Source: Corallococcus carmarthensis
GTDB lineage: Bacteria > Myxococcota > Myxococcia > Myxococcales > Myxococcaceae
Direction of reading: 5' to 3'
Assembly (NCBI RefSeq): GCF_003611695.1
Contig: NZ_RAWE01000014.1
Location: 30,274-94,273, forward strand
DNA: 64,000 nucleotides
How positions within the stretch are numbered: position 1 is the stretch's first letter; every line of letters starts with the position of its first letter. Shown here piece by piece: positions 57,112 through 64,000 of this stretch. A model generated the notes under the pieces. The model saw only the letters and a program-made list of their open reading frames with translations. It was not told where the DNA came from and searched no databases. Both the position numbers and the translations under genes were made by a program.

Positions 57112-58565
57112 GCGAAGGGCTTCTCGACGACGCAACGCTCGCGAAGGTCGAGGAGGTGCTCCAGGGCGCCTGCGGCCTGACGCTCGCGAGCAGCCTGCGT
57201 CGCTCGTTGGAGCCCGCGCTGTCACGCGCCGCGCTGTCGCGCAACCTGACCGAGACGACCTTCCTCCGCCAGCTGCTCATGCGCGAGCCGGCGGCGGTGG
57301 AGGCGTTCATCGAGCACGCCGTCATTGGCGAGACCTACTTCTTCCGTCACCCGGAGCACCTGCGCGCGCTGGCGTCGCGGGCCCGGCTGCACCAGGGCGG
57401 CCCGTTCCACGTCTGGAGCGCGGGCTGCGCGAGCGGCGAGGAGCCCTACAGCATCGCCATGGCGCTGATGGCCGCGGGGCTGGGCAACGGCGGGCGCTTC
57501 CGCGTGCTGGCGACGGACGTGTCCGGCCGGGCCCTGCTGCGCGCGAAGTCCGCGGTGTACAGCCCCTGGTCGCTCCGGCGCATCGAGCCGGACCTGGAGA
57601 AGCGCTTCCTCGCGCCGCACCCTGGCGCGTCGGGACAGGACGCGCAGCACACGGTGGCCCCGGAGGTCGTGCGCACGGTGGACTTCCGCCGCCACAACCT
57701 GGCCACGGACGCCGTGCCGTCCCTGGGCTTCCACGCCATCTTCTGCCGCAACGTCCTCATCTACTTCACGCCGGAGCTGGTGCGCGCGGTGCTGGCCCGG
57801 CTGGTGGGCGCGCTCGCGCCGGGCGGCCTGCTCTTCGTGTCGCCCGCGGAGGTGCCGCTCACCAACGGGATGGGGCTGGAGACGCTGGACGTGGACGGCA
57901 CCCCCGTCCTACGCGTGCCCCTGGAGCCGTGGACCGCGGGAGAGTCCGCGGTCGCGTCCCCCCGGCGCGACACGCAGGACGCCTTCGCCGCCGCCTCGCT
58001 TCGCCGTCCCACGCCCGTGCCGGGCAGCCTGCGGCTGGAGCCCCTCCGGCCCACGCCCGGGCCCATGCCGGCCTATGTGGCGCGGACGCCCCGGCCGGCG
58101 CCGGTCCCGGAGACGCCCAAGGCCCAGGTGCCCACGCCGGCTTCGCGCGCGGCCCAGGACGCGGGCTTGCTGACGCGGGCGCTGGAGGCGGCGCACGCGG
58201 GCCACTTCGAGGAAGCGGAGGCGCTGGCGCGCGAGGCGGCGCGGGCGCTGTCTCCGGAGGCGTACCTGCTGCTGGCGATGGTGGCCGAATCGCGCAACGA
58301 CCTGTACGCGGCGGTGGAGGCGGTGCGCAAGGCGCTGTATCTGGAGCCGCAGCTGGCGCTGGGACATGCGACGCTGGTGGCGCTCTACAACCGCCTGGAC
58401 CGGCGTGAGGACGCGGAGCGGGCGCGGCAGAACGCGCTGCGCGCGCTGGATGGATTGGATGACGAGCACCCGCTGCGAGGCGTGGAGACGACGATGACGG
58501 CGGGGGGGCTGCGGCAGGCGCTGGCTCCCCGTCCTTCGCAGATGGGCTGGCAGGGCGCGCGCTGA
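57108..58565 (+). CDS. cheR: CheR methyltransferase with TPR tail
   Basis: 485 residues. CheR methylates receptor glutamates using S-adenosylmethionine. VWSAGCASGEEPYSIAMAL is the SAM-binding motif; IFCRNVLIYFTPELVRAVL follows. After a Pro-rich linker (~280-360), the C-terminal ~110 residues contain TPR-like helices (ALEAAHAGHFEEAEALAREAARAL, ALYLEPQLALGHATLVALYNRL), as in FrzF-type proteins. The tail may bind other proteins. GTG start overlaps the cheW stop. Confidence 0.9.
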   Translation: MSEGLLDDATLAKVEEVLQGACGLTLASSLRRSLEPALSRAALSRNLTETTFLRQLLMREPAAVEAFIEHAVIGETYFFRHPEHLRALASRARLHQGGPFHVWSAGCASGEEPYSIAMALMAAGLGNGGRFRVLATDVSGRALLRAKSAVYSPWSLRRIEPDLEKRFLAPHPGASGQDAQHTVAPEVVRTVDFRRHNLATDAVPSLGFHAIFCRNVLIYFTPELVRAVLARLVGALAPGGLLFVSPAEVPLTNGMGLETLDVDGTPVLRVPLEPWTAGESAVASPRRDTQDAFAAASLRRPTPVPGSLRLEPLRPTPGPMPAYVARTPRPAPVPETPKAQVPTPASRAAQDAGLLTRALEAAHAGHFEEAEALAREAARALSPEAYLLLAMVAESRNDLYAAVEAVRKALYLEPQLALGHATLVALYNRLDRREDAERARQNALRALDGLDDEHPLRGVETTMTAGGLRQALAPRPSQMGWQGAR

Positions 58566-58603
58566 TCCGTGGGGCGCGCCGGTACACGTGAGGTGGGGAC
58601 AAC

Positions 58604-60211
58604 GTGGAAGCGAAAGGTTTGAAGATGGCGTCGCCTGCAGGGGCGGATTCGACCAGGCTCAGCCTGCGGACGAAGATCCTCGGGGGCACGGGCATCTTCG
58701 GCATCGTGCTGGTCGGCATCCTGACCTTCGCGTTCTGGCTGCAGATGAGCGACGGCCTGCTGGATGAACTCACCAAGCGCTCGCGCGCGGTGGGCATTGG
58801 CATGGCGTTCGCCGTGGGCGCGTCCGCCGCGGCCAGTGACTCGGCCATGCTCCAGGCGGGCGCCGACGCGGCCCTCAAGAGCGTGCCGGACATCGCGTAC
58901 ATCGTGGTCCGCGACCCGAGCGGGAAGGTGCTGGCGCGCTCCGCCGACGAGCACTTCGCGACCGCCGCCGCCGTGGAGCCCGCGGACGGGGACGGGGTGG
59001 TGGACCGCCTGCTGACGGTGGGCACGCTGCCCATCGTGGAGACGACGGCGCCCATCCTCTTCGGCCCGCCGGGCGGCACGCTCAAGCGCGTGGGCACCGT
59101 GCAGCTGGCGTTGGATCGCGAGGCGCTGGCGGACTCGCTGTCCTCCAGCACCTGGCGCACCGCGGGCCTGGGCCTGCTGGTGCTGGTGCTGGGCCTGCTG
59201 GCCGCGGCCGGCATGGCCAGCCTCTTCATCGTGCCCCTGGAGCGGCTGGCCCGCGCGGCGGTGGGCATCGCGGCGGGCGACCTGCGCCAGCAGATCGACA
59301 CCAACGGCACGGACGAGATCGGCGAACTGGCGCGCAGCTTCGCCACCATGGCGGACGCGCTGGTGCACCTGCTGCACGACCTGCGCGGCGCGGCGACGGA
59401 CCTGGAGCACGAGGCCGCGGGCGTGCTGGCCACGTCCACGCAGCAGTCCGCGATGGCGCACCAGCAGGCGTCCGCCATCAACGAGACGAGCACCACGGTG
59501 GCGGAGATCGCCCAGACCTCCAAGCAGGCCACGTCCTACGCGGACGCCGTCATCGCGCAGACGCAGAAGTCGGAGTCGCTCAGCGCGCAGGGCCAGAAGG
59601 TCGTCACGGAGAGCGTGGAGGGCATGGAGAAGCTGGGCGAACAGGTGAAGGCCATTGCCCTGGCCATCACCGACCTGAACGAGCGCACGCTGCAGATCAG
59701 CGACATCATCGGACAGGTGAAGGACGTGGCGGAGCAGTCCAACCTGCTGGCCCTCAACGCCTCCATCGAGGCGGCGAAGGCGGGCGAGCACGGACGCGGT
59801 TTCGCGGTGGTGGCCACGGAGATGCGCACGCTGGCGGAGCAGTCCCGCATGGCGGCAGACCAGGTGCGTGTGCTCCTGGGTGAAGTGCAGAAGGGCACGC
59901 GCGTGGCCGTGACGACCACGGACGAGGGAAGCCGGCGTGCACAGGCGGCGATGGAGATGGCGCGCGGCGCGGGCTCCACCATCCTGGGCCTGTCGGAGGT
60001 CATCCGCGAGTCGTCGGGGGCGGCGCGGCAGATCGCGGGCAACACGCGGCAGCAGACCATTGGCGTGGAGCAGATCGCCACGGCGATGGGCGAGCTGACG
60101 TCCGCCATGAGTGATTCGGTGGAGGGCACCCGGCGCATCGAGCAGGTGGCCGGCAACCTCTCCATCTTGTCGAAGCGCTTCTCTGAACTTGTAGGCAGGT
60201 ACCAGCTATGA
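58604..60211 (+). CDS. Methyl-accepting chemotaxis protein
   Basis: 535 residues. Two membrane helices lie near 27-48 and 183-208, enclosing a ~130-residue periplasmic sensor region. HAMP follows (~205-260), then a long signalling coiled coil with hairpin tip [31 protein letters not shown], typical of MCPs. The sensor ligand is unknown. GTG 58604 is used; ATG 58625 is possible. It ends with a 4-base overlap to cheY. It is the only receptor gene in this cluster, so CheA here is probably dedicated to it. Confidence 0.92.
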   Translation: MEAKGLKMASPAGADSTRLSLRTKILGGTGIFGIVLVGILTFAFWLQMSDGLLDELTKRSRAVGIGMAFAVGASAAASDSAMLQAGADAALKSVPDIAYIVVRDPSGKVLARSADEHFATAAAVEPADGDGVVDRLLTVGTLPIVETTAPILFGPPGGTLKRVGTVQLALDREALADSLSSSTWRTAGLGLLVLVLGLLAAAGMASLFIVPLERLARAAVGIAAGDLRQQIDTNGTDEIGELARSFATMADALVHLLHDLRGAATDLEHEAAGVLATSTQQSAMAHQQASAINETSTTVAEIAQTSKQATSYADAVIAQTQKSESLSAQGQKVVTESVEGMEKLGEQVKAIALAITDLNERTLQISDIIGQVKDVAEQSNLLALNASIEAAKAGEHGRGFAVVATEMRTLAEQSRMAADQVRVLLGEVQKGTRVAVTTTDEGSRRAQAAMEMARGAGSTILGLSEVIRESSGAARQIAGNTRQQTIGVEQIATAMGELTSAMSDSVEGTRRIEQVAGNLSILSKRFSELVGRYQL

Positions 60212-60621
60212 ACAGCAACGTGACGGGTGGGGCACGCAAGGCAGCGAAGGTGCTGATCGTGGAGGATACGAAGACCATCACCAACCTCCTGCAGGTCTAC
60301 CTGATGGGGTGGGGGCTGGACTTCCTGGACGCGCCCAACGGCGCGGTGGGACTCAAGAGGGCGCGCGAGCAGAAGCCGGACCTCATCATCTCCGACGTGC
60401 AGATGCCGGAGATGGACGGCTTCGCGCTGTGCGCGGCCATCCGGGCGGACTCGAAGCTGCACGACACGCCCTTCATGCTGCTCACGTCGCTGAAGGACGA
60501 CGCGAGCCGCCAGAAGGGGAAGCTCGTCGGCGCGAGCGCCTTCCTCAACAAGCCGGTGTCCGTGGACGACCTGCGCTCCAAGGTGCGGGACATCCTCAAG
60601 CTGCCGGCCACGAAGTACTGA
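60208..60621 (+). CDS. cheY: CheY-like response regulator
   Basis: 137 residues, single receiver domain. [13 protein letters not shown] gives the acidic pocket, [16 protein letters not shown] holds the phospho-Asp, MLLTSLKDD has the Thr/Ser, and [12 protein letters not shown] the Lys. No output domain, so it acts by protein contact. It overlaps the receptor gene (ATGA) and precedes the second cheW by ten bases. Confidence 0.92.
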   Translation: MNSNVTGGARKAAKVLIVEDTKTITNLLQVYLMGWGLDFLDAPNGAVGLKRAREQKPDLIISDVQMPEMDGFALCAAIRADSKLHDTPFMLLTSLKDDASRQKGKLVGASAFLNKPVSVDDLRSKVRDILKLPATKY

Positions 60622-60631
60622 CCGCCCGCCC

Positions 60632-61213
60632 ATGGCTATCGAAGACCGCAAGCTGCTGCCCGTCGACTTCGACGAACTGAAGGCCTCGCTCGACGCGGCC
60701 CAGATGCTGCTCGAGGGCGCCACGGTGGTGAGCGCCCACCGGCGGCGCGAGGTGTTGCACCAGCGCGCGGTGGCGCTGGCCAACTCGCGCCACGAGGTGC
60801 GCCAGGAGGTCGTCACGGTGCTCGCCTTCCAGGTGGGCGGCGAGCGCTACGCGGTGAAGATCGACTTCGTGGACCACGTGCTGGAGTCGCGCGGGATGTG
60901 CTCGCTGCCAGGGGCGCCGCGCCACGTGCTGGGGGCGCTGTTGTCGCGCTCGCGCATCGTGCCGGTGCTGGACCTGCGGCAGCTCCTGGGGTTGGAGGGC
61001 GGGGGCATGTCCGACCTGAGCAAGGTCGTGGTGGTGGAAGTGGAGGACGAAGCGTTCGGGCTGGCGGCGGAGGTCGTGGACGGACGGCTGGAGTTGCCGC
61101 GCGCGGAGCTGTCCCAGCCGCCGCCGGGCCCGTTCCTGTTCCTGACGCCGGACCGGCTCACGGTGCTGGACCTCACACAGCTGGGCAACCCGGCGGCCGC
61201 TCGGCGCGGCTAG
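60632..61213 (+). CDS. cheW: CheW-like coupling protein (second)
   Basis: 193 residues. An N-terminal helical extension (~1-60) precedes the CheW domain: TVLAFQVGGERYAVKIDFVDHVLES, PGAPRHVLGALLSRSRIVPVLDLRQLLG, and VVVVEVEDEAFGLAAEVVDG. Two CheW proteins in one operon with different lead segments suggest separate receptor or kinase contacts. It lies 16 bases before cheA. Confidence 0.88.
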   Translation: MAIEDRKLLPVDFDELKASLDAAQMLLEGATVVSAHRRREVLHQRAVALANSRHEVRQEVVTVLAFQVGGERYAVKIDFVDHVLESRGMCSLPGAPRHVLGALLSRSRIVPVLDLRQLLGLEGGGMSDLSKVVVVEVEDEAFGLAAEVVDGRLELPRAELSQPPPGPFLFLTPDRLTVLDLTQLGNPAAARRG

Positions 61214-61229
61214 AGGGGACTGAGGCTTC

Positions 61230-63773
61230 ATGGATCCGCAGTTGCTGCGCAGCATCTGGCCGGTGTTCGCCGCGGAGACGCGCGAACAGATTCAGGCCAT
61301 CGGGTCGAAGGTGCTGGGGCTGGAGCAGCCGGCCTCCGCGCGCGAGCCGGACCTGCTGCCGTCGCTCAAGCGCGTGGTGCACAGCCTCAAGGGCTCCGCG
61401 GCGAGCCTGGGGCTGGACGACATCGAACGCATCGTCCACGCCATCGAGGACGGGCTGTCCCACGTCGGCGTGGAAGAGCCCATCTCGCGGGGCGCCGTGG
61501 AGGCGATGCTGCGGGGCCTGTCCGCCATCGAGAACGCCCTCAACCGGGGCGACGCGGGTGAACAGCCCGTGGTGGACGGCGTGGCCGCGCTGCTCAAGGC
61601 CCTGGGCCACGAGGAGCAGGCCGCCCACGTGCCTGAAGACGCCGCGACCACGGGCCCGCTGGGTGAGGACGGGTTGAAGGCGCTGGCCGCGCTGGAAGCG
61701 GCGCTGGGCCGGCTGGTGTCCCCCAAGGTGGAGGACCGGGCGGGCGCGGTGCGCGCGGCGGTGGACCAGGCGCACGCCCTGCGCCACAGCGCGGAGGCCA
61801 TCCAGGCGGATCAGGTGGCCGCGCTGGCGGAGGCCGCGGCGCTGGGCTTCACGCGCATGGAGGAGGGCGGGGACGCGGCGGGACAGGCGGCGTCGGAGGT
61901 CGCGGGCGCGCTGGTGGACCTGCGCATGGCCCTGGGCGTGGTGGATGACGCCGGTGCGGTCCATGAGCCCGCGCCCTCGAAGCCGGCTCCGGCCCCCGCG
62001 GCGAAGCCCGCGGCGCGCGCGGCGGCCTCGGCTCCGGAAGGCCGCGCCGGGACGGTGGACCGCGCGGTGCGCGTGTCGGTGAAGACGTTGGACTCGCTGG
62101 CGCTCCAGGTGGAGCACCTGGTGTCGGGGCGCTCGCAGCAGGGCCGGCGTTCGGAGGGCTTCCGCTCGCTGACGGATCAGGCGCACGAAGTGCTGCTGCA
62201 CCTGGAGCGCGCCGCGTCGCAGCTGGCCATGTCCGGCGGCGGGCCCGCGCTGGAGCCGCTGCGCACGGGCGTGGGCCTGATGCGCACGATGCAGAAGCGC
62301 CTCCTGGAGCAGGCGAAGGAGGCGCACCGCGACGGCGAGCAGCAGTCGCTGGTGGCGCAGGTCATCCGCGACGACCTGCGCGATTTGCGCATGGTGCCGG
62401 CCTCGCAAGTGCTGGAGCCGCTGCGGCGCACGGTGCGAGAGACGGCGTCCCGGCTGGGCAAGGAGGTGACGCTGGAGCTGGGCGGCACCGACGTGCGGTT
62501 GGACCGGCGCATCGTGGACGCGCTGAAGGATCCGCTGGTGCACCTGGTGCGCAACGCCATCGACCACGGGCTGGAGATGCCCGAGGCGCGCAAGGCGGTG
62601 GGCAAGCCGGAGACGGGCCGTCTCGCGGTCCGGGTGGAGGCGCGGGGCACGCGCATCGGCGTCATCGTGGAGGACGACGGCGCCGGCCTGGACCCCATGC
62701 GCGTGCGCGCGACGGCGGTGCGCCGGGGCCTGATGACCCAGGAGGCGGCGGACAAGCTGTCGGACGCGCAGGCCGCGCGGCTCATCTTCCAGCCGGGCTT
62801 CTCCACGCGCGATGAAGTCACCTCCACTTCGGGCCGTGGCGTGGGCCTGGACGTGGTGCTGGCCACCGCGCAGCGGCTGCAGGGCAGCGCGGACGTGGAG
62901 TTCACGCCGGGCAAGGGCACGCGCTTCATCGTGGACCTGCCGCTGACGCTGGCCGCGGCGCTGGGCCTGCTGGTGCGCACCGGCACCGCCGTCACCGCCA
63001 TTCCCTCCGACACCGTGAAGCGCGTGCTGCGGCTGGACGCGGACGACGTGGGCACGGTGGCGGGGCGCGTGGTGGCGCGGCTGGACGGCGAGCAGCTCAC
63101 GTTCTTGTCGCTCGCGGAGTCCATCGGTCTGCCGCGCATGCCGCTGGCGCTGGAGTCGGGCCGGCGGCAGACGGCGGTGCTGCTGTCGCTGGGCGAGGAG
63201 CGCGTGCTGTACGCCATCGACGAGGTGGTGGGGCAGCAGGAGCTGGTGGTCCGTTCGCTGGGCAAGCACCTGCGGGACGTCACGCACCTGGCGGGCGCGG
63301 CGGTGCTGGACGACGGGCGCGTGGTGCCGGTGCTCAACGCGCCGGAGCTCCTGCGCGCGGCCAAGCCGGACACGCGCACCGCCGCGGGCGAATCCAAGAT
63401 GCCGCGCATCCTGGTGTGCGACGACTCGCTCACCACGCGCTTCGCGATGAAGTCCCTGCTGGAGATCGCCGGCTACCCGGTGGTGACGGCGTCGGACGGC
63501 GAGGAGGCATGGCAGGTGCTGGAGCGCGTGCACTGCCACCTGGTGGTCAGCGACTGGCAGATGCCCCGGCTGGACGGCGTGGGGCTGGCGCGGCGGATGA
63601 AGGGCCACCCCATGTTCCGGCGCACGCCCATCATCCTGGTGACGTCGCTGGACAGCAACGAGGACCGCGCGGCCGGCCTGGATGCGGGCGCGGACGGCTA
63701 CCTGGTCAAGCGCGAGGTGGAGCGCGGCAAACTGCTGGAGCTCGTGCGCCAGCTGCTGCCTGGCTCCGCCTGA
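61230..63773 (+). CDS. cheA: CheA histidine kinase with C-terminal receiver
   Basis: 847 residues. HPt domain (~1-110) has the phospho-His in VVHSLKGSAASLG. An Ala-rich region (~140-270) replaces a clear P2 domain. The dimerisation helices (~285-370) and HATPase domain show HLVRNAIDHGLE, VEDDGAGLDP and SGRGVGLDVV. A CheW-like domain (~560-700) follows. The last ~120 residues form a receiver with RILVCDDSLTTRF, the Asp in LVVSDWQMPRLDG and the Lys in GYLVKREVE. The hybrid CheA-REC form is common in myxobacterial chemosensory systems such as FrzE. It ends the operon; no cheB or cheD follows within the window. Confidence 0.94.
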   Translation: MDPQLLRSIWPVFAAETREQIQAIGSKVLGLEQPASAREPDLLPSLKRVVHSLKGSAASLGLDDIERIVHAIEDGLSHVGVEEPISRGAVEAMLRGLSAIENALNRGDAGEQPVVDGVAALLKALGHEEQAAHVPEDAATTGPLGEDGLKALAALEAALGRLVSPKVEDRAGAVRAAVDQAHALRHSAEAIQADQVAALAEAAALGFTRMEEGGDAAGQAASEVAGALVDLRMALGVVDDAGAVHEPAPSKPAPAPAAKPAARAAASAPEGRAGTVDRAVRVSVKTLDSLALQVEHLVSGRSQQGRRSEGFRSLTDQAHEVLLHLERAASQLAMSGGGPALEPLRTGVGLMRTMQKRLLEQAKEAHRDGEQQSLVAQVIRDDLRDLRMVPASQVLEPLRRTVRETASRLGKEVTLELGGTDVRLDRRIVDALKDPLVHLVRNAIDHGLEMPEARKAVGKPETGRLAVRVEARGTRIGVIVEDDGAGLDPMRVRATAVRRGLMTQEAADKLSDAQAARLIFQPGFSTRDEVTSTSGRGVGLDVVLATAQRLQGSADVEFTPGKGTRFIVDLPLTLAAALGLLVRTGTAVTAIPSDTVKRVLRLDADDVGTVAGRVVARLDGEQLTFLSLAESIGLPRMPLALESGRRQTAVLLSLGEERVLYAIDEVVGQQELVVRSLGKHLRDVTHLAGAAVLDDGRVVPVLNAPELLRAAKPDTRTAAGESKMPRILVCDDSLTTRFAMKSLLEIAGYPVVTASDGEEAWQVLERVHCHLVVSDWQMPRLDGVGLARRMKGHPMFRRTPIILVTSLDSNEDRAAGLDAGADGYLVKREVERGKLLELVRQLLPGSA

Positions 63774-63809
63774 GGCAGGGCAGGGCGGCGTGAAGCCTTG
63801 AAACAACGG

Positions 63810-63844
63810 CGCCCTGTCTTTCGCCTGGAGCGATGGACAGGGCG
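63810..63844 (+). terminator. Terminator-like double hairpin after cheA
   Basis: CGCCCTGTC (63810-63818) pairs with GACAGGGCG (63836-63844). Inside, TCGC/GCGA forms a second stem. It lies 36 bases after the cheA stop. No T-run follows. Confidence 0.55.
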
Positions 63845-63891
63845 TCGGGCTTTTCAGCGGTGCGACGTGCCGCGCTCTAGCAGGCTGTTGA

Positions 63892-63926
63892 AGAAGCCCG
63901 GTTTGCTGGCACGGGGCCGGGCTTCT
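63892..63926. repeat. Inverted repeat at window edge, possible insertion-sequence end
   Basis: AGAAGCCCGG (63892-63901) and CCGGGCTTCT (63917-63926) are perfect 10-base arms. The preceding bases CAGGCTGTTGAAGAAG resemble terminal inverted repeats of some IS families. From 63878 to the window end one minus-strand frame stays open for 40 codons. The sequence is cut off, so neither a transposase nor a second end can be seen. Confidence 0.3.
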
Positions 63927-64000
63927 CGTTGACTGCAATCTCAACCTTGTCGTCGAGGGGAGGCGGCGGGCGCGGAGTGGCTATGCGGCGGCCAACCGCG

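Noticed and set aside
61173..63944. 923-codon minus-strand open frame opposite cheA
   Set aside because: The plus strand has all CheA motifs. The antisense frame is a high-GC shadow without recognisable domains.
1..64000. CRISPR array, prophage or biosynthetic gene cluster
   Set aside because: No regularly spaced repeats, phage structural genes, integrase or NRPS/PKS motifs were seen.
63983..64000. ATG near the window end as the start of a plus-strand transposase
   Set aside because: Only six codons are visible, too few to support a gene.

Overview
High-GC bacterial chromosome from a myxobacterium, most likely the Myxococcus/Corallococcus group. The grounds are the roughly 70 % GC coding bias seen throughout, three secreted proteins with MYXO-CTERM-type tails (a small-residue/Cys-Gly motif, one membrane helix and an Arg cluster), a membrane Ser/Thr kinase, a chemosensory cluster and several stand-alone phosphorelay proteins. 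The genus is an inference. The window is almost entirely chromosomal coding sequence. I see no prophage, CRISPR array or complete mobile element; the last ~110 bases may be the edge of an insertion sequence.

Layout. 1-3.3 kb: 3' end of uvrC, a DUF507 gene and two genes of unknown function. 3.3-7.3 kb (minus): an outer-membrane porin, an imelysin lipoprotein and a di-haem DUF1111 lipoprotein behind a Fur-like site, probably an iron-related surface operon. 7.3-10.8 kb (minus): a DUF4091 secreted protein between two DUF3108 secreted proteins. 11-15.4 kb: small zinc-ribbon protein, YggS and Maf, a GAF-GGDEF protein and a SurA/PpiD-like foldase. 15.6-20.8 kb: the rod-shape operon mreC-mreD-mrdA-rodA plus a PilZ protein. 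20.8-22.5 kb: a small AT-hook/zinc-motif protein, an unusual lower-GC intergenic region, thioredoxin and a small unknown gene. 22.5-26.4 kb: haem synthesis genes hemX-hemA-hemC-hemD. 26.4-30.1 kb: a MYXO-CTERM protein with a degenerate metalloprotease motif, overlapping a GspE-type secretion ATPase gene. 30.1-36.1 kb (minus): a 5'-nucleotidase lipoprotein, a large lipoprotein and a beta-barrel, probably one surface operon.

36.3-45 kb: Nudix hydrolase, GlpT-like transporter, unknown membrane protein, HAD phosphatase, then pyruvate dehydrogenase genes pdhA-pdhB-pdhC; no E3 gene is present here. 45-48.6 kb: two small proteins flanking a palindromic intergenic region, a receiver-kinase hybrid, a membrane protein and a receiver protein with an unusual C-terminus. 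48.7-50.9 kb (minus): gltX, a small secreted protein, tRNA-Gln and tRNA-Glu, ending in a strong hairpin. 51-54.2 kb: a secreted protein, two tandem matrixin-like metalloproteases and a HAD-IB hydrolase. 54.2-63.8 kb: a Ser/Thr kinase with PEGA and TonB-like domains, transcribed away from a chemosensory operon cheW-cheR-mcp-cheY-cheW-cheA/Y that lacks a visible cheB.

No wholly new system stands out with certainty. The best leads are the degenerate MYXO-CTERM metalloprotease overlapping gspE, the triple CxC[KR]DLL repeat in the nucleotidase tail, the kinase-PEGA-TonB fusion, and the TGTC/GACA-rich structured region beside the AT-hook gene. Many start codons were chosen by ribosome-binding site and overlap with the previous gene, and these choices are stated. 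All functional calls come from reading motifs by eye, with no database search.
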